From the NCBI RefSeq assembly GCF_900540665.1, contig NZ_UQGV01000026.1, positions 1-23,148 of the forward strand: a stretch of DNA of 23,148 nucleotides, given 5' to 3'. This stretch comes from an uncultured Catenibacterium sp. (GTDB taxonomy: Bacteria > Bacillota_I > Bacilli_A > Erysipelotrichales > Coprobacillaceae). The notes below the pieces were generated by a model, which did not search any database, was not told the DNA's origin, and worked only from the letters and a program-made list of their open reading frames with translations. The position numbers were made by a program, and so were the translations under genes. This document shows, piece by piece, positions 1 through 6,328 of this stretch (positions are counted from its first letter, which is position 1; each line of letters starts with the position of its first letter).

Positions 1-539
1 TTGAAATGAAAAGTAAATTACTTCTTCCTAAGCCAGAAATAGATGAAGAAGATGATTATGAAGCAGAAAGAAAGAGAATGATTGAAAGACTGATTGAAAA
101 GAATCGCATCAATGGTATCTTAGAAGCCTTTGAAGCCTCTTATGACTTGCGTCAGACAATGCATTCTAAAATACCTTCAGCTTTAGAAGAGTATCTTCCT
201 AGTGGTGAAGAAACTATTCCTGAAGGAATGGAAGTATATGATCTCATCAAGGCGATGCAGAGAGTTATGCAAAGACGTGCTCTATTGCATCCTCTTGAAT
301 CTAAAATTGCACGTGTAGAAATATCTATTGATGAAAGAACAGAACAGATCAGAAGCTATTTCTTGCGTCACAAAGGTAAAACTGTTGATTTTGAAGACTT
401 GTTTGATGAAGGAGACCGCTATTTTGCGATAGTGACATTCCTTTCTATTCTTGTCTTAGTAAAAAACAGTGAGTTATTGATTACTCAAAGTGGTAATTTT
501 GAAAAGATTTATTTGAAAGGAACAGACTATGGACAATAA
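1..539 (+). CDS. scpA: Segregation and condensation protein A, C-terminal part (5' truncated by window edge)
   Basis: ScpA is the kleisin subunit of the SMC-ScpA-ScpB complex that compacts and segregates the chromosome. The frame is already open at base 3, and reads LEMKSKLLLPKPE. This matches the conserved ScpA segment in which a helix ending in K-S-K-x-L-L-P follows the N-terminal SMC-binding domain, so the ATG at 6 is internal and the true start lies outside the window. About 178 residues are visible: an acidic linker (D/E-rich, about residues 10-20), a central charged helical region, and a C-terminal winged-helix part that ends with the hydrophobic stretch FAIVTFLSILVLVK. The full family length is about 240-250 residues, so roughly 70 are missing. 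The end overlaps scpB by 11 bases, which suggests translational coupling. Identification is firm from sequence plus the adjacent scpB. Confidence 0.93.
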   Translation, partial: EMKSKLLLPKPEIDEEDDYEAERKRMIERLIEKNRINGILEAFEASYDLRQTMHSKIPSALEEYLPSGEETIPEGMEVYDLIKAMQRVMQRRALLHPLESKIARVEISIDERTEQIRSYFLRHKGKTVDFEDLFDEGDRYFAIVTFLSILVLVKNSELLITQSGNFEKIYLKGTDYGQ

Positions 540-1119
540 TGAGTATTTATCAGTCATAGAAGGTATGCTTTATATCTATGGTGATGAAGGCATTACAATT
601 AAAGATATTGCGGATACATTAGAAATCACTAAGAAGGAAGCTTACGAATTGATGGATGAATTACTCTCTCTTTATGCTTCTAAAACAATCAAGGGTGTAG
701 ATATATGTGATTTTGGTGGTACTTATAAGATGGTGACATTACCACAGCATGATGTCTATTATAAGAAGATGATGACTACAAGTGGTAGAAAGCTATCTAA
801 GTCTGCCTTAGAAACATTGGCTATTGTGGCTTATTATCAGCCTGTTACTAGAATTCGTATTGAAGAAATACGTGGAGTAGGCTGTGAATCAATGATTCGT
901 AAGCTTTTAGCACAAGCCCTTATTAAAGAAATAGGTCGTGATGATTCACCAGGTAAACCTGTCTTATATGGTGTGACTGATGAATTCATGGATGCTTTTA
1001 ATTTAAAAAGCTTGGATGAATTACCAGAACTTAAAGAAATTGAATCTGAATTTGATGAAGAAGATATCTTCAACACAAAATATCAGGAAAAGGTAGAAGA
1101 AAAGCCAGAAACGAATTAG
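529..1119 (+). CDS. scpB: Segregation and condensation protein B
   Basis: ScpB dimerises and binds ScpA in the SMC condensin complex. The 196-residue product has the expected tandem winged-helix build. The first domain (about 1-80) starts with IEGMLYIYGDEGITIKDIAD, followed by the characteristic second-domain run SKSALETLAIVAYYQPVTR (about 88-106) and the I-R-G-V-x-x-E-S-x-I-R-K-L motif. The C-terminal tail (about 165-196) is acidic and likely disordered. The start ATG sits 11 bases inside the scpA stop, with a weak AAAGGAA Shine-Dalgarno before it. The stop codon lies in the loop of a terminator hairpin, so transcription of the scpAB unit probably ends here. Confidence 0.95.
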   Translation: MDNNEYLSVIEGMLYIYGDEGITIKDIADTLEITKKEAYELMDELLSLYASKTIKGVDICDFGGTYKMVTLPQHDVYYKKMMTTSGRKLSKSALETLAIVAYYQPVTRIRIEEIRGVGCESMIRKLLAQALIKEIGRDDSPGKPVLYGVTDEFMDAFNLKSLDELPELKEIESEFDEEDIFNTKYQEKVEEKPETN

Positions 1120-1133
1120 TTTCTGACTTTTTT
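1106..1133 (+). terminator. Terminator overlapping the scpB stop
   Basis: A 7-bp perfect stem, CAGAAAC (1106-1112) with GTTTCTG (1119-1125), has a 6-nt loop containing most of the TAG stop codon, and is followed by ACTTTTTT. The opposite strand has a weaker T-rich tail, so the hairpin may also end the convergent gene at 1132-1494. Confidence 0.75.
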
Positions 1134-1494
1134 ATAGTTTACATTCTTTTAATAGTTTTAAACGACGTTTATAATATTCAATCTTTTCCTTAACCTGTTT
1201 CTTTACAGCCACGGAAGTTGATTCTGCAAGAGAAATGGTACCAAGCATGATCATCAGTGTCACGATTGGCATTCCAAATAAGAATAACTTAGAATGACTA
1301 ATAAAGAAAAGGATTCCTAATACGACAATACTTATTAATGCATATCTTAATGTACGCATACCTAAGCAGTAGCTATATATTTCTGCTCTCACATTTTCGT
1401 AGGAATTCTCCAAGAAAGTAATAACCTCCTCACAGCTTTCTACATCAAGTGAAGCATCATCAATATTTGTTTCTATTTCAATGTGAAATGCCAT
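1132..1494 (-). CDS. Small two-helix membrane protein of unknown function
   Basis: I do not recognise this 120-residue protein. The N-terminal 45 residues are acidic and soluble. Two closely spaced hydrophobic segments follow (about 50-66 and 69-88, with the short turn SHSK between them), and the C-terminal 30 residues are strongly basic and helical (VKKQVKEKIEYYKRRLKLLK), which could form a coiled coil or contact nucleic acid or lipid head groups. By the positive-inside rule both termini would be cytoplasmic. The ATG at 1494 is preceded by GGAGGT at good spacing. It is convergent with scpB and divergent from the DUF5662-like gene, with its own extended -10 promoter. Reality of the gene is well supported; function is open. 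Confidence 0.75.
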   Translation of the reverse strand: MAFHIEIETNIDDASLDVESCEEVITFLENSYENVRAEIYSYCLGMRTLRYALISIVVLGILFFISHSKLFLFGMPIVTLMIMLGTISLAESTSVAVKKQVKEKIEYYKRRLKLLKECKL

Positions 1495-1517
1495 AGTTTT
1501 ACCTCCAATTCTCTACC

Positions 1518-1526
1518 ATTATATCA
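1518..1526 (-). promoter_or_regulatory. Extended -10 promoter for the 1132-1494 gene
   Basis: On the minus strand the sequence reads TGATATAAT, a TG-N-TATAAT extended -10. No good -35 hexamer lies 16-18 bases upstream. It is 24 bases before the ATG. Confidence 0.5.
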
Positions 1527-1569
1527 TTGAATTATAAAAAGAAAAGACATATACTTAAGAATGATTTTG

Positions 1570-1578
1570 TGTTATAGT
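1570..1578 (+). promoter_or_regulatory. Extended -10 promoter for the DUF5662-like gene
   Basis: TGTTATAGT is a TG-N-TATAGT extended -10, 29 bases before the GTG start, with no convincing -35. The predicted transcript starts near 1585. Confidence 0.45.
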
Positions 1579-1607
1579 GGGAAACACACATAAATGAGGA
1601 AAATACA

Positions 1608-2162
1608 GTGCATATTTTGGGACATTTTAAAACAATAACAAGACATAAGATATTAGTAGGAAAGCTATGCTTTAAAGTACACTTATATAAGCAAGGCTTA
1701 TTACATGACTTATCTAAATATTCTCCTACTGAATTTATTACAGGTATTAAGTATTATAAGGGAACATATTCTCCTAATAGTGCTGAAAGAAATGAGAAAG
1801 GCTACTCAACAGCCTGGCTACATCATAAAGGCCGTAATAAGCATCATTGGGAATACTGGGTGGATTTTACAAGAAAGGGTCAGGTCCCTGCTAAAATGCC
1901 TTATAATTATGTGCTAGAGATGTTCTGTGATAGAGTTGCAGCAAGCAAGATTTATGAAGGAAAGAATTATACAGATGCCTTTCCTTTACAATATTATGAA
2001 TCAGGACAATATTCATATATATTACATCCTGAAACACGTGCCTTACTTCGTTTTATGCTTGTCTATTTAAAGAATCATGGACTTGATGATACAATCAAGA
2101 TGATTAATAGACATCATGATTATGATGAATATTTTGTTGAATTTAAGGACGATTTCGTGTAG
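1608..2162 (+). CDS. DUF5662-like family protein with HD-type metal-binding pattern
   Basis: A 184-residue soluble protein that I place, by recall, in the DUF5662 family; the biochemical function is not known to me. It is rich in ordered His and Asp: H13, H33-D34 (in LLHDLSKYSP), H72-H73, H79-H80 (in LHHKGRNKHHWEYW), D108 (MFCDRVAAS), H140 and H169-H170. The H...HD...HH...HHW...D order resembles HD-superfamily metal phosphohydrolases, so a metal-dependent hydrolase is plausible but inferred. The start is GTG at 1608, chosen because GAGGA lies 7 bases upstream; the nearby ATG at 1594 is out of frame. An overlapping reading frame at 1705-1917 is a shadow. It is followed after 30 bases by rluB. 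Confidence 0.75.
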   Translation: MHILGHFKTITRHKILVGKLCFKVHLYKQGLLHDLSKYSPTEFITGIKYYKGTYSPNSAERNEKGYSTAWLHHKGRNKHHWEYWVDFTRKGQVPAKMPYNYVLEMFCDRVAASKIYEGKNYTDAFPLQYYESGQYSYILHPETRALLRFMLVYLKNHGLDDTIKMINRHHDYDEYFVEFKDDFV

Positions 2163-2192
2163 ATTATTTAATGGAAAAGAAAGGGTGGAATA

Positions 2193-2936
2193 ATGGAAGA
2201 AAGATTACAAAAAGTGATTGCACAGAGTGGTTATACTTCACGTCGTAAGGCTGAAGAACTGATCCAGCAGGGTAAAGTGACAGTGAATGGTGAAGTTGTA
2301 ACAGTACTTGGTACTAAGGTAACTAAGAAAGATACAATCTGTGTCAATGGAAAAGTTATTAATAAAGAAGATAAAGTATATTATTTATTCTATAAACCAG
2401 AAAAATGCGTATGTACTATGAGTGATGAACATGATCGTACATGTGTTGCTGATTATTTTGCAGATAGTAATGAAAGAGTTTATCCAGTAGGAAGACTTGA
2501 CTATGATACAACAGGTGCTTTATTTATGACAAATGATGGTGAATTTGCGAACCTTATTATGCATCCATCTAGTCATTTAGAAAAAGTCTATGAAGTATCT
2601 GTTAAGGGATTACTTACTAAGGCTGAAAAGAACCAGCTAGAAAGAGGTATCTATCTAGAAGGTGTTAAAACATTACCTTGTGAAATTGCGATTACTGGAA
2701 ATGATGAAGAACATGGGACAACTATGTTGATGATTCGTTTAGTAGAAGGTAAGAACAGACAGATCAAGAAGATGTTCGAAGAAGTAGGACATCCTGTAAA
2801 GCGTTTAAGAAGAATCATGATTGGGCCAATCGACTTAAAGGGATTAACTCCTGGTACTTATCGTCGTTTAAAACCACATGAAGTAAATGTATTACGTACA
2901 ATGGCTTTAAAAAAGAAAAACGCAAACAAAAAATAA
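2193..2936 (+). CDS. rluB: 23S rRNA pseudouridine synthase, RsuA/RluB family
   Basis: The enzyme isomerises a uridine to pseudouridine in the peptidyl-transferase region of 23S rRNA (RluB type) during 50S assembly. The 247-residue product has an N-terminal S4 RNA-binding domain (about 1-60; LQKVIAQSGYTSRRKAEELI) and then the synthase domain. The catalytic motif is GRLDYDTTG with the nucleophilic Asp at D103; KNRQIKKMFE near residue 188 is the conserved family motif. The last 10 residues are a Lys/Asn-rich tail. AAAGGGTGG precedes the ATG. Location downstream of scpAB and near cmk is the usual Firmicutes order. The RluB label over other RsuA-family members rests mainly on this context. Confidence 0.92.
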   Translation: MEERLQKVIAQSGYTSRRKAEELIQQGKVTVNGEVVTVLGTKVTKKDTICVNGKVINKEDKVYYLFYKPEKCVCTMSDEHDRTCVADYFADSNERVYPVGRLDYDTTGALFMTNDGEFANLIMHPSSHLEKVYEVSVKGLLTKAEKNQLERGIYLEGVKTLPCEIAITGNDEEHGTTMLMIRLVEGKNRQIKKMFEEVGHPVKRLRRIMIGPIDLKGLTPGTYRRLKPHEVNVLRTMALKKKNANKK

Positions 2937-2959
2937 AAGAGGATGCCTAGCATCCTCTT
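2937..2959. terminator. Bidirectional terminator between rluB and ferredoxin
   Basis: A 10-bp perfect stem, AAGAGGATGC / GCATCCTCTT, has a 3-nt loop. On the minus strand it is followed by a T-rich tail (TTTATTTTTTG); on the plus strand by GCTTTATTATT. It serves convergent rluB and the ferredoxin gene. Confidence 0.85.
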
Positions 2960-2965
2960 GCTTTA

Positions 2966-3142
2966 TTATTCAGCTTCAATTACGCCAACTGGGCAGCCAT
3001 CGATAGCATCCTGAACAGCTGGATCTTCAGTTTCTTCAACGATTACTTTTGCTAATCCTTCGTCATCTAATTCGAAAACATCTGGGCAGATTCCTGCGCA
3101 AGCACCGCAACCTAAGCAGCCTTCATTAACTTTAACTTTCAT
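2966..3142 (-). CDS. Ferredoxin, single [4Fe-4S] type (58 aa)
   Basis: A small cytoplasmic electron carrier, short enough to be missed by length-filtered gene calling. It starts MKVKVNEGCLGCGACAGICP and ends GCPVGVIEAE. Cysteines are C9, C12, C15, C19 and C50. By comparison with single-cluster ferredoxins such as those of Thermotoga and Desulfovibrio, C9, C12, C15 and C50 are the cluster ligands. C19 normally forms a disulphide with a Cys near position 42; here that position is Ala/Val (DPAVQDA), so C19 is unpaired. The protein is very acidic. AAGGAGGA lies 8 bases before the ATG. It has its own promoter, divergent from the 3259 gene, and a strong terminator, so it is a monocistronic unit set between core genes. 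The partner oxidoreductase cannot be deduced. Confidence 0.93.
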   Translation of the reverse strand: MKVKVNEGCLGCGACAGICPDVFELDDEGLAKVIVEETEDPAVQDAIDGCPVGVIEAE

Positions 3143-3172
3143 TTACATATCCTCCTTATTTCATATACATCT

Positions 3173-3201
3173 ATTATAACGGATTATGAGGTTTTTTGAA
3201 A
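3173..3201 (-). promoter_or_regulatory. Ferredoxin promoter
   Basis: On the minus strand: -35 TTTCAA (3201-3196), a 17-bp spacer, -10 TATAAT (3178-3173). The predicted 5' UTR is about 25 nt. Confidence 0.55.
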
Positions 3202-3225
3202 GTTATTTTCTTAATTTTATAGGTA

Positions 3226-3234
3226 TGCTATAAT
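3226..3234 (+). promoter_or_regulatory. Extended -10 promoter of the 3259-cmk-der operon
   Basis: TGCTATAAT, a perfect TG-N-TATAAT extended -10, lies 24 bases before the ATG at 3259. The region at -35 (TTTTCT) is poor. It is back to back with the ferredoxin promoter. Confidence 0.6.
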
Positions 3235-3258
3235 AGATACGATTAGGTGGTGAAATTT

Positions 3259-3873
3259 ATGTCAGAACAGACAAGAATGTCTAAGTATAAGGATTTACGT
3301 GACAATATCGATGATGATGCTGGTTATGTGCCTCATGAAGAAGATGATGCTGATGATGATTTCTTATCATTTATACCAAAGTCAAATCATCGTGAAAGTC
3401 TAGAACCAAAGACATATGAAACACTCAAATATGAAAGCAACCCATTTGAATCATTGCATGAGAATCGTCTCAGTGCAACAAGAACACGTATGAATACACG
3501 TCTTGATATTTTGAATCAAATGAAAGAGGATGCTTCTTCACAGGATACTATCTGTGATTATCATACGTCTGAGTTAAGAAGAGGGCATGCAGTGAAGGGT
3601 GGTAGCCTGATGGACAAGCTGGCTGCTATGTCACCTGAAGAAGATGTTGAAGCTTTTAGAAAGTACAGCGAAGAAATACCACATCGTGAACCAGTAAAAA
3701 CTGAACCAGTAGTGAGAAGTGCACCAAACTATGAAAAGAAACATGCACAAAAGAAAGCACCATTACCTGAAAAACAAGAAGATACAAAATTCATAAAGAT
3801 TTTGAATGGTGCGATTGCATTACTTGTGATTGCGGTGATTGTATTTATTATCATGACTTTTCTGAATATTTAG
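3259..3873 (+). CDS. Acidic, mostly disordered protein with C-terminal membrane anchor
   Basis: I do not recognise a family. The 204-residue product is hydrophilic and low-complexity for its first 175 residues: an acidic patch (NIDDDAGY...HEEDDADDDF, about 15-37), a charged middle and a Pro/Lys/Glu-rich stretch (about 145-175). It ends in one hydrophobic helix (about 180-201; ILNGAIALLVIAVIVFIIMTFL) with only three residues after it, so it looks like a tail-anchored cytoplasmic protein. In-frame GTG codons at 3247 and 3250 form part of the Shine-Dalgarno AGGTGG, so ATG 3259 is the start. It is first in a tight unit with cmk (12-bp gap) and der (11-bp gap), which hints at a housekeeping role, possibly near ribosome assembly or the envelope; that is inference only. 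Confidence 0.75.
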   Translation: MSEQTRMSKYKDLRDNIDDDAGYVPHEEDDADDDFLSFIPKSNHRESLEPKTYETLKYESNPFESLHENRLSATRTRMNTRLDILNQMKEDASSQDTICDYHTSELRRGHAVKGGSLMDKLAAMSPEEDVEAFRKYSEEIPHREPVKTEPVVRSAPNYEKKHAQKKAPLPEKQEDTKFIKILNGAIALLVIAVIVFIIMTFLNI

Positions 3874-3885
3874 GGGGATTTTAGA

Positions 3886-4548
3886 ATGAAGAAAATTGCT
3901 ATTGCGATTGATGGACCTGCAGCTGCAGGTAAGTCTACGATTGCTAAGAGAGTTGCAAATAATCTAGGTTATACCTATATTGATACAGGTGCAATGTATC
4001 GTTGTGTGGCATATTATGCACTTGTGAAGGGTGTTGATTTCCATGATGAAAATGCTGTCTGTCGTTTATTACCAGAAATTAAGATTAAATTAATGCCTGA
4101 TAACACTGTCTATTTAAATGATCGTGATGTAACTACAGATATTCGTGTCAATGAAATTAGTGCAGGTGCATCTATTGTTTCTGCTTATTCTAAAGTAAGA
4201 ACATATTTAGTAGCACAACAAAGAGAAATGGCCAAAGAAGGTGGCGTTATTCTTGATGGTAGAGATATTGGAACTGTTGTATTGCCAAATGCACAGCTAA
4301 AGATCTATCAGGTGGCATCTATTGAATGCCGTGCTTTACGTCGTCATAATGAAAATTTAAGTCGTGGATTGAATTCTGATCTTGATGAAATCAAGAAGGA
4401 AGTAGCGGCACGTGATGAAGCAGATATGACACGTGAGATTTCTCCATTAAAGAAAGCAGATGATGCAATTGAGATTGATACTTCAGATATGACTATTGAT
4501 GAAGTTGTTGCACATATTATGAATTTAGTCGAAAAGAAGACTCAATAA
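3886..4548 (+). CDS. cmk: Cytidylate kinase
   Basis: Phosphorylates CMP and dCMP to the diphosphates using ATP, recycling pyrimidine nucleotides in the cytoplasm. The 220 residues are the normal family length. The P-loop GPAAAGKST spans residues 10-18, followed by the CMP-binding region YIDTGAMYRCVA (about 31-42). The motif LDGRDIGTVV (about 123-132) and the R-rich LID segment ending in RDEADMTREISPLKKADDAIEIDTS are all present. GGGGGA lies just before the ATG. It is the middle gene of the 3259-cmk-der operon. cmk beside der is a common Firmicutes arrangement, often with rpsA between them; no rpsA is present here. Confidence 0.97.
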   Translation: MKKIAIAIDGPAAAGKSTIAKRVANNLGYTYIDTGAMYRCVAYYALVKGVDFHDENAVCRLLPEIKIKLMPDNTVYLNDRDVTTDIRVNEISAGASIVSAYSKVRTYLVAQQREMAKEGGVILDGRDIGTVVLPNAQLKIYQVASIECRALRRHNENLSRGLNSDLDEIKKEVAARDEADMTREISPLKKADDAIEIDTSDMTIDEVVAHIMNLVEKKTQ

Positions 4549-4559
4549 GGAGGCGAAAT

Positions 4560-5867
4560 ATGAAAAAAGGTATTGTTGCGATTGTAGGTCGTGCAAATGT
4601 AGGAAAGTCTACATTATTTAACCGTATTATTGGTGAACGTGTTTCTATTGTAGAAGACGTACCAGGTGTTACAAGAGACCGTATTTATGCAAAAGCGAGC
4701 TGGCTTACAAAAGAATTTAGAATTATTGATACCGGTGGTATTGAATTAAAGAATGCTGATTTTACAGAACAGATTAAGACTCAGGCTGAGATTGCGATTG
4801 AAGAAGCAGATGTTATTATCTTTGTAGTTAATGGTCGTGAAGGTTTAACAAGTGAAGATAATTTTGTAGCAAGAATGCTTCAGAAATCAGGTAAACCTGT
4901 ACTTTTAGCTGTTAATAAGATTGATGATGTGGCATTTAGAGATAACATTTATGATTTCTATAGTTTAGGTATTGGTGAACCAATTCCTGTATCAAGTGCT
5001 CATGGTATTGGTGTAGGGGATCTTCTTGATGAAGTTATTAGAGTGCTTCCAGATGAAGAAGATGAGTTTGAAGAAGATGAAATCAAGGTATCTATTATTG
5101 GTAGACCAAATGTTGGTAAATCTTCTCTTACAAATGCGATTTTAGGTGAAGATCGTGTTATTGTTTCTAATATTGAAGGAACAACAAGAGATGCGATTGA
5201 TACAGCGTTTGAAAAAGATGGTTATAAGTATAGAATCATCGATACAGCAGGTATGCGTAAGAAGGGTAAAGTCTATGAGAATATTGAAAAATATTCTGTA
5301 TTACGTGCTTTAAAGGCCGTAGAACAGAGTGATGTTATCCTTTGTGTTGTTGATGGCGAAAGAGGAATCATTGAACAAGATAAGCATGTTGCAGGGTATG
5401 CACATGAATTAGGTAAATCTGTTGTTTTAGTTGTTAATAAATGGGATGCTGTTACTAAAGATGAAAAGACAATGGCTAAGATGGAAAAGAGTTTAAGAGA
5501 ACAGTTCAAATATCTTGACTATGCACGTATTGCTTTTGTCAGTGCTTTAAAGAAACAGCGTATTAATACATTATTTGATTTGATTGTAGAAGCTTATATG
5601 AATGCTCATAAACGTGTGACTACAAGTGTATTAAATGATGTTATTGTAGATGCTCAGGCAATGAATCCTACTACTACATTTGAAGGTGGAAGACTTAAGA
5701 TTTATTATGCCAACCAGGTTGCAGTACAGCCACCGACATTTGTATTATTTGTTAATGATCCTAAGTTCATGCATTTCTCATATAAGCGTTATCTAGAAAA
5801 CTGCTTAAGAGATCGTTTTGGATTTGAAGGGACTCCAATACATATTATTTGTAGAAAAAGAGACTAA
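4560..5867 (+). CDS. der: Ribosome assembly GTPase Der (EngA)
   Basis: An essential double-Era-like GTPase required for maturation of the 50S ribosomal subunit. The 435-residue product has two tandem G domains and a C-terminal KH-like domain. Domain 1: G1 GRANVGKST (10-18), G3 DTGG (57-60), G4 NKID (119-122). Domain 2: G1 GRPNVGKSS (181-189), G3 DTAG (228-231), G4 NKWD (293-296). An acidic linker (DEEDEFEEDE, about 165-174) joins the domains. The KH-like domain covers about 350-435. In G1 of the first domain Ala replaces the usual Pro (GRANVGKS), which is a mild variation. AAGGAGG lies 5 bases before the ATG. It is the last gene of its operon, followed by a strong terminator. Confidence 0.98.
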   Translation: MKKGIVAIVGRANVGKSTLFNRIIGERVSIVEDVPGVTRDRIYAKASWLTKEFRIIDTGGIELKNADFTEQIKTQAEIAIEEADVIIFVVNGREGLTSEDNFVARMLQKSGKPVLLAVNKIDDVAFRDNIYDFYSLGIGEPIPVSSAHGIGVGDLLDEVIRVLPDEEDEFEEDEIKVSIIGRPNVGKSSLTNAILGEDRVIVSNIEGTTRDAIDTAFEKDGYKYRIIDTAGMRKKGKVYENIEKYSVLRALKAVEQSDVILCVVDGERGIIEQDKHVAGYAHELGKSVVLVVNKWDAVTKDEKTMAKMEKSLREQFKYLDYARIAFVSALKKQRINTLFDLIVEAYMNAHKRVTTSVLNDVIVDAQAMNPTTTFEGGRLKIYYANQVAVQPPTFVLFVNDPKFMHFSYKRYLENCLRDRFGFEGTPIHIICRKRD

Positions 5868-5892
5868 ACTGACCGAATAGGTCAGTTTTTTT
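5866..5892 (+). terminator. der operon terminator
   Basis: Stem AAACTGACC / GGTCAGTTT (9 bp) with loop GAATA, then a run of seven T that begins in the 3' arm. The left arm overlaps the der stop codon. Confidence 0.9.
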
Positions 5893-5963
5893 GTGTGATG
5901 AAATCATCGGTATTAACTAAACATTTCCGGGCACTAGACTTGTAAGTTGAATATGACATATGT

Positions 5964-5972
5964 TGATATAAT
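5964..5972 (+). promoter_or_regulatory. Orphan extended -10 promoter
   Basis: TGATATAAT is a perfect TG-N-TATAAT extended -10, identical in form to others in this window. No good -35 is at 17 bp. No protein gene follows until 6329, and a terminator-like hairpin lies about 70 bases downstream. Confidence 0.4.
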
Positions 5973-5978
5973 ATATCA

Positions 5979-6077
5979 CTTCTAATAATGAGAGTAATAT
6001 GAGTGATTATAATACTTTTTAAAGATCCACTTATATTAAACATGGAGGATTAAAATATTAAAAAATCCTTCTTTTTT
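5979..6077 (+). ncRNA. Candidate small RNA (about 100 nt)
   Basis: The interval between the extended -10 at 5964 and the terminator at 6044-6077 would yield a transcript of about 100 nt. It contains no open reading frame longer than a few codons with a ribosome site. The sequence is AT-rich. I recognise no known RNA family. It could instead be an early-terminated leader of the downstream permease operon. The evidence is only promoter plus terminator, so this is a hypothesis. Confidence 0.28.
6044..6077 (+). terminator. Terminator-like hairpin in the der-permease gap
   Basis: Stem GGAGGATT (6044-6051) / AATCCTTC (6064-6071), 8 bp with one G-U pair, a 12-nt A-rich loop, then TTTTTT (6072-6077). 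Confidence 0.5.
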
Positions 6078-6126
6078 GTGTTATTTAATAAAGAGAATAC
6101 TTTAAAATTTCATTTCACCCATTTGC

Positions 6127-6155
6127 TTGACTGGTAGAAATGTAAGTGCTACCAT
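6127..6155 (+). promoter_or_regulatory. Possible promoter of the permease-SDR operon
   Basis: TTGACT (6127-6132), 17-bp spacer, TACCAT (6150-6155). The -35 is good and the -10 matches at four of six positions. The predicted start near 6162 would place the structured region 6181-6321 in the leader. Confidence 0.35.
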
Positions 6156-6180
6156 ACCAAATATGTGAGTGATATCATTT

Positions 6181-6321
6181 CAATTGAATAGTTGATTGCG
6201 AGATTATGTGAAGGGACATATCTCATATAATGAATGGTTTTCTGGTATCTCTTTGAGAGAACGTTTTTTTTTTGCAGTAATCCTGCTCCTCAACTATTCT
6301 CGATTGCAATTATGGAGGAGG
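6181..6321 (+). promoter_or_regulatory. Structured 5' leader of the permease gene (candidate riboswitch/attenuator, class unknown)
   Basis: Several mutually consistent pairings are visible. P1 is a long-range 10-bp perfect helix, GAATAGTTGA (6186-6195) with TCAACTATTC (6290-6299), extended by CAAT (6181-6184) with ATTG (6303-6306). Inside it, P2 is GAGA-T-TATGT / ACATA-TCTC (6200-6224) with loop GAAGGG; P3 is GTTTTCT / AGAGAAC (6237-6262; alternative 5-bp stem at 6248-6260), followed by G and ten T (6264-6273), which looks like an intrinsic terminator; P4 is GCAG / CTGC (6274-6286). CTCCTC (6286-6291) is complementary to the Shine-Dalgarno bases GAGGAG (6315-6320), and it shares two bases with P1. 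So both termination at P3 and ribosome-site masking could be controlled. No T-box, TPP, lysine, SAM or glycine signature is seen. Confidence 0.42.
6237..6273 (+). terminator. Terminator-like element inside the permease leader
   Basis: GTTTTCT / AGAGAAC (7 bp with one G-U) or the nested TCTCT-TTG-AGAGA, then G and a run of ten T. It lies about 55 bases before the permease ATG, where only a regulated terminator would make sense. Confidence 0.4.
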
Positions 6322-6328
6322 TTGTTTT

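Noticed and set aside
837..1076. Minus-strand frame inside scpB, and similar antisense frames inside der, the permease, GH1 and dgt genes
   Set aside because: Each is antisense to a gene with clear family motifs, is Ser/Ile-rich by codon reflection, and lacks a ribosome site.
5882..6043. Minus-strand 53-codon open frame in the der-permease gap
   Set aside because: No ribosome site precedes its ATG, the composition is that of AT-rich spacer, and it runs through the der terminator and the candidate small RNA.
6181..6328. T-box, TPP, SAM, lysine or glycine riboswitch before the permease
   Set aside because: None of the conserved blocks of these classes is present; the leader is left unclassified.
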